Positions 1 through 11,495 of a stretch of DNA of 64,000 bases are shown here, piece by piece. The notes beneath the pieces are model-generated. The model had not been told where the DNA came from and searched no databases. It saw only the letters and a program-made list of their open reading frames with translations. Position 1 is the stretch's first letter; each line of letters starts with the position of its first letter. Both the position numbers and the translations under genes were made by a program. The stretch comes from Puccinellia tenuiflora (lineage: Eukaryota > Streptophyta > Magnoliopsida > Poales > Poaceae), in contig QRDG01000535.1 of assembly GCA_012064385.1 (NCBI GenBank), positions 284,068-348,067 of the forward strand. Direction: 5' to 3'.

Positions 1-3000
1 TTCTATGTAGTCCCAGTTTTCCTGAACCAAGAGATGGAGTCAGTACAAAATAAAAACAAAGGACAGCAGCAAGGCTAACAAAGGAAATACAAAAATGGTC
101 ATGAATACCTTCAACCATGTCCATGCCACCTCATGTGCCGCTGAGGTCACTCCACGAAGCACAAATATGCAGTCCTGATTCCTTACCTGTGCATGCAAAT
201 ATATCATGATAAGTTCAGCTGGGTTGAGAGTTAACTATATCATCAAGAACGCTTTATCGTTTGTTTCGTACCTCGGGTGACAGCAGGAAGTTCAGTGCTT
301 CACGAACGACATCAGGGTCAGGAGAGGATGCCAAAGAACCTTCGAAGGAAAGGATCAGAAATTTTGTGAGGTCCCAAAATTCTCTCGTTACAACCTATAA
401 ATATATTTTGTATTAAAATGGAAATATTGAGTTACCTAACACACGGACTTTTTCCTGGCTCAGTTCAGTTTCCCTATAGATCTTCAGGAGTGATTCATAG
501 CCAGTTTTGTTCGATTTGCTTACTGTCTGCATCAGAGCAACATATGCAGCCTACAATACAATAAGATGGTTAACAAGTGGAGTGCGCATGGTTTACAGTT
601 AGCTATATGCATAATGTGCATTTCGTTACAGTGCTAACCTTTCGGACATCTGGAGGAAGGAGTGGTGTCTCTCTGTCTTCCAGAAAGACATTAAACCGAC
701 GGACAGCTTCATTAATGGTAGCCTCATGGCCAAGTTCCGCAAGAGCGGTTAAGAGTGTACCTCTTAGCAGTGCATTCAGGTGGCCCTCACCACTCTTAGC
801 ATCCCATCCAACTCTCCTGCAGAGGATTTCTGAGAGGTTAGGAGAGACTGCACAATAAACTATACATCCACTACAGAATGTTAAGAGCCAATAACTTACT
901 GTGCAAATGGCTCAAGAAAGTCAATTAGGAACTTTTTCATATTACCCAACTCCCCAGGTGCAGCAACAGCCATCATCTCGAAAATGCTCAGACTTGTCTA
1001 TGAAGCCAAGAAGAAATATTATTAAACCAGAATCAAGTTTAGGAAAAGGAGAGTTGAACTAGAGTAGAAAGAATAGTGTACTCCGATGGCGTGTGCGAGC
1101 ACGGTATACTCAGTCTCATCCTTGTATGCAGCAATCAAATGCAGCAACGTGACCAGCTTCTGCTTGCCAGCCATACAGAGGGCATATGTGTCATCAAGTA
1201 CACCTGTATGTATGAAATAATAATAATGTAAGAATAATTGAACAGGATAAGACTTTATACAGTTGTCAGCAACTATGAGAGTTTTACCATATCTGTCTGC
1301 TGCACTCAATTTGTTGGTCCCAACTGCATGCCTAAGTCGGGATGCAAGTTCCTCATCATAGCTTACTCTATAGAAGCCAGTCTGGTCGACATTAAGTTTG
1401 ACCCAGAAGTCGTCGTTCTTTTGACATTCTAGAAGCCCTGCCAACTTAAAATCCTCTTGTTTTTCACGGAAAAGGAACTTCTGCTGAAGCGAGTATGAAC
1501 AGCAACATAGTGTGATGGGAACCACCCATTGCCCAACTCCTGCGGACCCACTTGACAGGAACTGTGTCTGCAAGAGACAAGACCAAAAGATGCTCAGAAA
1601 GCCTCAACCCAGATAACAAATTTGATTCTGCAACCTGATAAAAACATGTTAAGTTGAAAAGGAATTTGTGGATCTCCATCGCCAACCTGCTCCAGCTCTA
1701 GCTTTCCATCTTTCAGTTTTACGCTGACAACAGGATAACCTTGCTGCTTTGTCCATGAATGCATTAACGTATTCACAGGCTCACCAGACCCCTCTTCAAG
1801 GGCAGCCCACAAGTCCTCTGTCTTGGCATTTGAATATGCATACCTTTTGATGTATGCAGCCAGTGATTTCTAGTAAACAAGGAACAAATGTGAAACTGAT
1901 GTGGAAAGTAACTGTCCAAATTCATGAAGGAAAATAACAGAGTAATGTCCTTCTGGCAAAAGATAATGTAATGCAAGCAAAAAGTGGAATTCCAAAAGTA
2001 ATCATGAGTCCAGGATCACATGACCTGATAAACATGATAAATAAGAAGAGGGGGAAATAAGAAAAACAAACCTGGAAGATCTCAGCCCCAAGATAGCTTT
2101 GCAACATCCGAATAACAGCGGCACCTTTCCTATAGCTTATAGCATCGAATATCTCATCTATTTCATCAACATGATTTACATCCACCTGAAATAATAGATA
2201 ATAAGCCACATACATCACGGTAAGATATAAGGTATCAACCGGCATTTCAATAAAGTAGCACAATCAAATTGGGGCTATTAAAGATGCAGGGAGTGAGGAA
2301 GAACCTAGTTCTCTGGCTCAACTGGTAGATTAACAATACCACTCGGGCTCGAGTCCTTCAATTTTTTTATTAAAATGTCGGAAGCACATAGCTTACCAAG
2401 GTAGGTTTAGTTTCTACCAAACGCTAGCTGAAGTTTCAAGTCAGGGGATAATGAAAAGTTCAATATCACTTTGATAAAATCTGATCAGGCTTTATAAGAA
2501 TTGTAAAATAATATGCACTGATACATTTTCTCCGGCATTTCAATAAAGTAGCACAACCATGGTCGACTAGTTGACATGAGTTAAGCTATAGGTACTATAC
2601 AATCACCATAGTATATGTATATTTCCTTGCCACACAAATTACATTGCAACAACAGCCTCTGGTCAAGATCGGGCCAGAATGCATATTTTCCATGCTGGAT
2701 CCTTGCTCCTTGCTGGCCTCTTCTTAGGATCTTTGAATGGATCTTAGAGCAGAGCAACAGCAGCAGCCGAGGGAGAAGCACACCACCACCACCACCAGCA
2801 GCCGACGGAGGGAGAAGCAGACCAGCAACCGGCGGAGGGAGAAGCAGGATCGTGGGGCGGCAGCGGCCAAGGGAGAGGGTCGCGGGAGCCAAGACTAGGT
2901 TTGGGTCGGGGGTGAAAACTGAGTCGATCTAGGTTTCACGGTGGAACTGAGCAATTAATATTGGAAAAAATATGTCAGGGCGGTCCCAACTTTAAGTCGT

Positions 3001-6000
3001 TCTACTCAAAAACCTAGACTAGTCGAGACTAGTTGTGTGAGTCGCTCAACTCAACCAATTAGTCGAGTCGATATGTTGAGTCAACCTGGAGTTGCGACTC
3101 ATCGACTAGTCGTGACTAGTCGCTCGACTCAAAAGCCTTGCTGCATGCACACATCAAGGAACTGTGCGCACGGAGAGCCGGCATGCTGCACTCCTCAAAG
3201 GCGAGGTGGACTCACTGTGGCGGCGGCTAGGAGGTAGCCAACTAGCCATGACGGTGGTGCCATCAGGGCCTTGTCAGTGTTGGATCAGAACTGACGATGG
3301 GTCAGCTGGTCGATCAGTTTAGGGGAGGGCATAAATGAGAAGTTTAAAGTCTCCTACAAAATTATTGACATGATTTTCCCAAAAACCTGATCTTTCAGTG
3401 TGACATACCAACTTTTCATCCTAAATATTACAGGAAAAAATGTGAGCAGTTGATTTCTTTTTCTGTTTTTTCCGGTCATACCAGGAGGTTTGACTTGTAA
3501 GATATATGCTACGGGCATGTAAAAGCATCTCAAGCATACTGTGTTACAGTTCTGAAGGCATTAATTTTTCTTCGGTAAGCATGAGACTGGAAGACGTGAA
3601 AACTTACATCCCCCCCTCCCCCCCAACCACCTGCCCACATGAATGTTTTCTTCTGTGCATTAAGTTACCAACAAGTAAAGGTAGTCATACACTCATATCA
3701 TATGCATCGTCAAAAATGGTTTCACATTTACAATCATTAATTTCCCTAACACTAAGAAAAAAATACTTCCACTGCTCTATATTGGAGTCTGTGCCAAGTA
3801 AACAATATCCTTCCATACTAGACATAGTAGATAATTAGAAGATTCACTACATCGATATGACACATGATGGGTGATTCCATACAGTGAATAATTGCCCAAT
3901 GTGTTCTATAACTAACAAGAGTATAGGGAATATATATAGCAACCATGTAATTTTTCTGGAGGAATAGAAGTAGACAGCCAATTGGCCATCTAGCAAAAGT
4001 GGATAGAGGAGGATCTAGAAAAATTTGGGTATACTACTTGCTACAGCATAGCATGCTCACAGGGATAAAATTATCATTACCTCAATTGGATGTGATCCTG
4101 CCAGAGCATCCAGCCTGAAACCTGTTGTAGATTCCTCTAGAAACTGAATCCAAACATTCCATTCAGGAAAAAAACAATCTGCAGCTAAGTAGGATACCTG
4201 CAATGACAGAAACATCAAATGAGAAAAAACATAAAACTGATGCAACTTCTCAATATTATCGTGTTAATTTCTTACCCATGTTGCAAAACCCTCATTCAGC
4301 CATAGATGTGTCCACCATTCCATAGTCACAAGATTTCCAAACCACTGGTGAGCTAACTCATGTGCAACAACAACTGCAACCTGAACAGAGAAGGAAGGGA
4401 TTAACTCATGATTTTCAGAAGAACGCCATCAAAAAGCATATGAAACCTAAATCAATGCCTACAAAATGGCTAACAACATATGTCCTGTCTTGTTAAATTG
4501 GCGGACGAGAGCAAATATTTTTAATTATGTTCAGCATTGTCCACTATGACTAAACAGTTAATGAACTAGAAGGAGCTGAAGAAGGTATAGATAAGTATTG
4601 AAATTACGTATAAAAATAATTTTCATTTTTTGATGCTGGGTTATTGCTACAAGCAGTGTAGGCGAGTTGTCCATATATTGATAGTCAGATGTAACATTTA
4701 TGATGGAAGAAGAAATATTATTTGGTTTGACTATGACGACACAGTTCTTTTCTTCTCTTTCTATTTTTAGAGCAGAAGAAAGCAATATGTGCCGGTACAG
4801 AGCATCTCTCGGATCATCAATTGGACATGGGCCAAGTTAGCTTTGTGTGCCAGCGTGTCAATGGTGAAAACTGGGACAAAAGTAATGGACGGATAGATAG
4901 GGGTGACAGCCAGAATCAGACAACTGTTATTATTTGATGGCATTGATAGAGTAGACTCCATGTGGAGATAGACTATCATAAATGAATCTTAGTGGGGTTC
5001 TTTGTGAGTTATAAATTTGATCAGTCATCGTAAAATGCCTAAGGATGATGGAGAATCATATTCTCAGCTACGTGGAAAATAATTGAAATAAAATTCCATA
5101 GAACCCTACCCTTTGCTTATTAGCAGCTGCAGAGTGTCGCTCATCAAATAGCAAAGCGGTCTCACGGTATGTAACTAAGCCATAGTTCTCCATTGCTCCA
5201 GCGGAAAAATCAGGAATCGCAATCATATCCATTTTTGGGAGAGGATATGGCACAGCAAAGTACCTACCATGACAAACAACCATCATTAGACTGAACCCAT
5301 AACAGATGCCTCAACATATCCTCAAATATATACAAGGACGGGTAAGAATTTCATAAACCATCAAAGCATGAAAATATTATGAAAATCAAAATGCTTATCT
5401 AAGTCATAAATACCATCTTCAGAGAAGGTCAACACTGCATAATCAATTATTCCATGCCTATCTAGTTATCATTACATCAGGAAATGAGCTGATAATGCAA
5501 TATTTAATAAGGTTATACTGGATATAGAGGAAAAAATAGGGCTCCGGATAGGGTGCATTTACACAAACACCTCAAGCCACATCAGTCCACAATTTTTGCA
5601 TGTTCAATAGCTATGTGCAATGATAGGGTTATTTACATCTTAATGTTATGGTAACTATCAATACAGAACTTCCTAAATAACACTATTAGGTTTGCAAAAA
5701 TCCAGGTCTAGCTGGAACACAACAAAAGCACGAGAAAACTTTGTCAATCAATATAGTAAAGCGGGAAGATTAGAAAATTACTCCTTGAAGAGGATTAGTG
5801 TCTTCACGGCAACCTCTAGTGCAAACTTTCCCTGGGCACTCTTACCAACTTGTGTGTAAACACGAACACTAGTACCTGCAAAGGGAGATAAGGCCAATTA
5901 AAATCATGCCATGAACCACCAAAAGGTGAAACCGTGAAAGCTAAAAAGATGTATGATGGTAAGATAACGAAACAGAGAAGTTACGGTACCATCACTGGTG

Positions 6001-9000
6001 AAAGCTTCCACATAGTCAAACATGCCAACAATAACAGCCACTAGGTATGTTGACATTATTGGAGTTTCCTGAAAATAGACGGTTTTGGTGGGGCCATTGA
6101 CCTTCTCTTCAATGACTGGCATATTCGACAAAGCAACAGTCTCAGACGGAACATCCAGAGTAATTTTGAATACAGCCTGCAGGGTAGATGGAACAGTTAA
6201 ACTCTCATGTCTTCTATATAATCTAAAGCGGCTTACTATTTTGATCCTTCTGTTCATAAGATGTACAATTCTAAACGGTGATGAACTGATGTGTGCCCAA
6301 TTGAGCCTTCTATGAAAAGCTAAACTGCCTAAATCGTACAGGTTATACTGTTACTCTATTAAGAATTAAGAAAAATGCCCTATAAGTCAATATATTATCT
6401 CACTACGGTGTAGTTAGTCTATAAATAGCATTAGATCAAACAATGTTCCTCTTGTGGTATACAATCAGATAACATGCAAAGGAGTCCTTATCCTATACAG
6501 CTGAAGAATACATCCAACCTGTGGATTGACCATTCAGTTAGATCCAAAGCTATGACAGAATTAAGAAAAGGTCCAGTATATACAATTGACTCAACAATGA
6601 AGTTAAATCCTAACTGCCAAACGGGAACAGAACATTTGATGTCGGACAAGATTCATGGACTCCATGAAAAGCTAAGTAAAAAAGAAACATAATGCAAGTG
6701 TACACTACGTCCATGTTACCATGCCTTGCTACATACACGTATTCCTTTCCCCGTGCAATAGAAGTAAAACCATATATAGAGTATCACCAAAAACAAAATG
6801 GAGTAGTGAAAAGCAAAGGTGTAAACCTTGAAAGCGGGTTCATCCCAACATGGGAAGCAGCGCCTTGCATCAGCAGGTTCAAACTGGGTTACAGCCATGT
6901 TCTTCTTCTCCCCATTGAGCTCATACACACTAAAAACCAAAGAAGAAAGATATATTATGATTTTTCAAAAAAAATCTATACCAATATAAAACTACGAGTT
7001 AGAGTTTGACACAAACCATCTTACTCGTCCAATCTGATCTAACAGATTAAGTAATTACGTTGAATATCTGAAAATCATGTCTAATTTGCACATTTATGCC
7101 CTAATAACACCATAATGATTATTACAATCTCTCTTTTGAAATTATGAAAAATTACAACCTATTTCTCTTTGTTTAGCCACGAAATCATGATTGTTGACTT
7201 AATCTACCTATTTATACGATGTATTTGTTATAACATATTATGGTTGTCGTATTTTTTCCCAAATATTATCAAAATTGTGCTATGTAAAACAAGAAAAGAA
7301 TTCAGATCTGGCCACGGTATATTTCTGATGATGCAAAGCATGCATGCACATATATATATATTTGGTAATAGCCTTAAAGATACCAAATGATTACCTTCTA
7401 TAAAAACCCTTCATCTTATCATTCAAAGTTCCCTGGAAAGCAATTACCAAAGTTCCCTCCCCAAGAGGAAGCACTTCATTGAAGCGAATAATCAAGATCT
7501 CATCCTTCAATTCATTGGTAACCTCCACAGGACGCAACACCTGATGCAAAAGCTAACATGGTTTATGAACAAACATAGAGTAAAGTTCCACAAAAATATT
7601 GCAACACCATTGCAAATCCTAAAAGGCTAGTATACCCTAAGTTGGGCTGGAAGAATAGCAAGCTCAAACTCGCTTTAATATTAAGGAGCAAAAGGATTAG
7701 CTTGGCTCGGTCCGTCAAAAGCCCGAGTTCGGCTCATTCAGCTTGATTGGCTCTTTAACTTTTTTGGCTATGTACAGAGTGTCTCGTGATACAAAGTTGG
7801 AATTAAAAAAGTTAACAAGAAAAAAAATCATGTACAGCAAGCAGCGTGAAAAGGTTTGTACTCCCTCCATGCAAAACAGGATGTCATAGATTTTTCTAAA
7901 TACGGATGTATCATACATCCATATCTAGAGAAATCTCTCACATCTTTTTGTGGACGGAGAAAGTATTATTTTATATGCAATATGTATTATCAAACTGAGG
8001 AAATAAGTGGTACATTTAACTATTTAAGTACTTAACAGGTATGTGCACTAATTATAGTTAATAAGGTACGTGTGATTCAAGTACTTATTAAGTAGCTCGC
8101 TCATTAGGCTCACTATCACACTACCATAAGGAGCAAAAAACATTGCTCGGCTCGAGCTGTTAAGGAAATTGGTTCGGGCCAAGATTGTGATGACTCGAGT
8201 GGATCGGGAGTTTTCTGTCCACCCTAATTCTAACCATGATCATTTGCCTAATATGAAAGCAGGTTCATGAATGCAATTTTCCAGTGGGAGATTTACCGAT
8301 AAAAACACAAACCTAACTTCTACCTTAATCTAGAGTCTCACTTGTACACTGATTTTGAACGTGTGGTGAGTTTTGTTTTGAAACCTTTTATCAGTTACTG
8401 AAAGTCCTAGAAGCTTCAACAAAAACAGGCACGTAACTAAACTAAATCACTTTCTCAAAACAAAACAAAAGGTAAACCGCATATCTCGTAACACATTCAA
8501 ACCATATATTCATGGCACATAAACAAAAACCGAGGACTCTACTTGCGATGATCCTTTCTCCAGATCGATCATAGACCTCTGAATGAAATGTCAAAATCAC
8601 AACGTTCCATAGAGACAGTACCCAATTTGATTCAGGTGTAACTTGTAAGCAAATACCCCCATAAGCCCTAGTAATAAGCAGTGCACATGACAGATTTAAG
8701 CTGAACGAAATCGATCTCGCTCCCTCCCTCCCTCCCTTATCAAGCCAATGCTAGAATGGCACCTCCAACTTGGGACCGAAACATCAATCCACTGGTAACA
8801 ATCCCGTTCCTAAACCCCGCCTCACACCCTCGACCCAATCCCCTCGCCCCAGCTTCCAAATCCTCAACCTCACGCGAGCAGATCAAACCCAGCCAGCCAC
8901 CCCGCGTAACAGGAGCGCGCGAGACAGCAAGCAGCTAAGGTACCTGGTCGGAGGAGCCCTGGGGCGCGAAGTGCACGTCGGCGGGGGAGACGTCGAGGTC

Positions 9001-9180
9001 GGCGGCGTTGAGCACGAGGAACCGCGTGGTCGCGGCGACGTCGACGGAGACGGACACCGAGCCCGCGAAGGTGCACGCGGCGAGGTCCGGCGTGAGCCGC
9101 AGATCGTAGCGCCGCGGCGCCGCGAAGCCCGGCAGCCGCGACTGGCCCCTGAACTGCTTCTCGCTCTGCTCCGCCGCCAT
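1..9180 (-). CDS. APM1: M1 aminopeptidase (APM1-type), 3' end outside window
   Basis: Zinc metallopeptidase of the M1 (gluzincin) family, similar to plant APM1/puromycin-sensitive aminopeptidases, which remove N-terminal residues from peptides. In Arabidopsis APM1 acts in auxin-transport-related trafficking. Coding exons, each with GT/AG borders and matching phase: 9180-8944, 7540-7395, 6929-6827, 6176-5990, 5875-5782, 5263-5110, 4380-4276, 4197-4081, 2185-2072, 1869-1687, 1567-1288, 1203-1082, 997-900, 816-639, 550-436, 339-272, 186-109 and 21-1 (continuing). They encode about 800 residues of the ~880 usual for the family. Visible motifs: GAMEN exopeptidase motif at residues 278-282; HELAH at 314-318 with the second glutamate of NEG at 337 (zinc ligands H314, H318, E337; catalytic E315); YRKG with the conserved tyrosine at 399. 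The start is the first ATG of a family-like N-terminus (QFRGQSRLPGFAAPRRYDL). There is no signal peptide. No frameshift or stop is seen, so the gene looks intact as far as visible. Confidence 0.95.
2290..2385 (+). mobile_element. tRNA-derived SINE-like remnant in an aminopeptidase intron
   Basis: Within the intron between exons 8 and 9. An A-box-like TGGCTCAACTGG (2314-2325) and a B-box-like GGCTCGAGTCC (2346-2356) are followed by a T-rich stretch. The boxes are about 32 bp apart start to start, some 10 bp closer than in a tRNA, and no cloverleaf can be drawn. This suggests a decayed or internally deleted SINE head rather than a tRNA gene. No target duplication was found. Confidence 0.45.
2550..3150. 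repeat. Dispersed repeat with CGACTAGTCG motifs and GC-rich core
   Basis: Intronic segment whose edges carry repeated GTCGACTAGT / CGACTAGTCG words (about 2563, 3020-3050, 3065 and 3100-3130) around a GC-rich core at 2740-2935. The core contains short reiterations such as GGAGGGAGAAGCAG. This looks like a non-autonomous hAT-type element, but the exact ends and target duplication could not be fixed. The short reading frames inside are low-complexity and are not called as genes. Confidence 0.35.
7630..8240. repeat. GGCTCGAGC-type repeat in the first intron, hosting a Stowaway MITE
   Basis: Between exons 1 and 2 of the aminopeptidase gene. The left part has GGCTCGG / CCCGAGTTCGGCTC words near 7700-7730. 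The right part has GCTCGGCTCGAGC and GGTTCGGGCC near 8145-8180. The paired words suggest a decayed element with inverted ends, interrupted by the MITE at 7861. Ends and class are unproven. Confidence 0.3.
7861..7963. mobile_element. Stowaway-type MITE (Tc1/Mariner-derived)
   Basis: A 103-bp element that starts CTCCCTCCATGCAAAA and ends with the reverse complement of CTTTCTCCGTCCACAAAA, so the terminal inverted repeats follow the CTCCCTCCGTnC pattern of grass Stowaway elements. It is flanked by the dinucleotide TA on both sides (7859-7860 and 7964-7965), the expected target duplication. It lies in the first intron of the aminopeptidase gene and has no coding capacity. Confidence 0.85.
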
Positions 9181-9330
9181 GGTGGTCTAGTCACTGGCGC
9201 CGAGGGTCCAGCCGTCGGTGGGGTTTGAGGGGGGAGCGAGAGAGAGATTTGGAAGCGTCGGAGGACGGCGCTTTGGTTAGTAACCAAGGCGCTTTTGCGA
9301 TTTGAGATTTGGGCGAGATATTATAGCGGG
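9181..9330 (-). promoter_or_regulatory. 5' UTR and core promoter of the aminopeptidase gene
   Basis: The ~140 bases upstream of the ATG are CT-rich on the coding strand, as in plant leaders. A TATAATAT sequence on the minus strand lies at 9325-9318 and could be the TATA element. The transcription start is not directly visible, so this is a positional inference. Confidence 0.4.
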
Positions 9331-9340
9331 GCTTTCTTTT

Positions 9341-10067
9341 TAGCTTAACGGGTTTCAGAGTTTGATGGCTACACGGCACGATCTACAGAACTACAGTCGC
9401 ACGCCACGAGTTCTTGTTCGTATCTTGTGTCTTGGTGATAAAGATGCGGAGTTTTTTTCTTTTTGGAATTGTTTGCGGTGGAGAGTCAGGCAGAAGTAGA
9501 CCATCGACTTTTCTTTTTAGTTCCGGAAGTATTCTACAAATAGATAAATAGAGTTGGGACGCAACTACGTGTACGTTGCTTACATCTGGAAAACTGAGCT
9601 CTCTAGCAGAAAAAGCCAAAAAGATGATGTCATCCCACATTAAATGATAAATTCGAAAATTTAAAACGTTTTGTAACCCAAACCGTTTGTGCGATTTGTA
9701 ATTCGTTTTCACCGTTGTACTAGTCGCGTCGAGATCTTCGAAGCTAGATCTCATGTTAATATGTTCTGACGATATTTTTTTTATCCAAAAGTTACCAACC
9801 ACTAACACGTAAGTTATCAGGGTGTAGTATTTAAGTTACCACCCCAAGCAATGCTTCATTTTTTGTTTCAAATTATATCGCACATTTGATTGTTCTTTTC
9901 GATTTTTCGAGTTGTGAAGTTACCAAGTAATTTCATAAGTGAGTTAACACTTTGGGACTATAAAATGTATCGTGTAAAAATGGATAAATATACACTAAAA
10001 CACATGTACAATTCGATAAATATTAAGGAGATAATTTTGTCGATTACATGATATCAACAACACCCAT
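9341..10067. other. AT-rich intergenic region, no gene seen
   Basis: Upstream flank of the aminopeptidase gene. Its open frames are short and of unnatural composition. From about 9790 scattered GTTACC/GTAAC words appear that look like decayed units of the adjoining minisatellite. Confidence 0.5.
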
Positions 10068-10577
10068 AAAAATAGATGGATAAATCCATCAATTTAGGTT
10101 GGTAACTCCATCACTACCGGTGGTAACATCACTCTAGAATGGGTAACTTTATCAATGATGTGTGGGTAAATTACGGGGTGGTAATTCTACTAGTATAGGA
10201 TGGGTAACTCTATTATCGTTGGATGGATAACTTTATCTTTTTAGGGTGGGTAACTACATCACTACATGGTGGTAACTCTATCAGTTTATGATGAGTAACT
10301 TTATCAATACTGGGTGGGTAACTTTTTTAGTTCGGGACCGTAACTCCATCACTACGGGGTGGTAACTCTACCGGTCTAGGATGAGCAACTCAATCACTGT
10401 TGGATTGGTAATTTTATCGGTATAAGATGGGTAACTCTATCACCGTTGGTTGGCTGGGTAACTTCATATTTTTAGTATCAGTTACTACATCACTACGGGG
10501 TGGTGGTAAGTCTATCAGTTTAGAGTGGTAACTCTATTAATACTGGGTGGGTAACTTTATCTGTTTAGGGTGGTAAC
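10068..10577 (+). repeat. Minisatellite block 1, 22-23 bp unit
   Basis: About 22 degenerate tandem units, each beginning TAACTCTATCA or TAACTCCATCA and ending GGGTGG(G). Variants such as CACTACGGGG and CAGTTTAGGG alternate in the middle. The array is cut by the insertion at 10578 and resumes at 27432 and 35531. Confidence 0.9.
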
Positions 10578-11495
10578 TGAAAGAACAAACTATGCCTTGA
10601 AGTCGCCTAGAGGGGGGTGAATAGGCGATTAAAACTTTTCCGGTTTAAGTCTTGAGAATTGCGGAATAAAACTAGGTGTTTAAATTAACAAGCCAACAAC
10701 CTGATTATACTAGGTTCACCTATGTGCACCAACAACTTATGCTAAGCAAGGCAAGCAACAAGTTGATAACAAGAAATAAAACTTTAAGCACAAAGGCTAT
10801 CACAATGTAAATTGTATAAGTAAATAACTCGGGTATAGAAATAACCGACGCACGCGGAGACGAGAATGTATTCCCGAGTTCTTCCTTGTTAAAGGAGTAC
10901 GTCTCGTTGTAGGGGTGTGAGCTCGCCACAAGAGGTCTACTCAAGATGCCACAAAGGCCTCACCCTATTCTCCGATGAACCTCACCCAAGGGTTTGGTTC
11001 ACCTTCCACTATCGGAATCCTTCAAGGCGGAATCCGGAGCCTTTACACCGTTTTTGGGGCACACACCCACAACTCAATTAGGGGCTCCCAAATCTTGCCG
11101 AACCTTCACAACTCGAAGACTTCGTGGCACATCAAACCGTCTAGGGTACACAATGCACCCAAGAGGCACAAGCTCTTGGGAACACAATGCACCCAAGAGT
11201 AATAAGCTTCTCAACCTTCAATCCGACGAATCTTCGTGGAGAGCACAACCCGATGCAACTAATGCAAAAGGAAAGAACACACCAAGTGGTCAAATCCTTC
11301 TCTCCAAAATCCAACCAAAGCAACTAATGCTATGGAGGGATTTAGGAGGAAGAACAAAGGAGGAACATCAAGAACTCCAAAATCTAGATCCCACGAGTTC
11401 CCCTCACTTTAGAGGAGATTTTGTTTGGTGGAATAGAGGATCTAGATCTACTCTCTTGTTTCCCTAAAAATGGGCAAGAATCATCGGAGGGAAGT

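Noticed and set aside
2314..2356. tRNA gene
   Set aside because: The box spacing is too short and no acceptor stem or cloverleaf can be drawn; a SINE remnant fits better.
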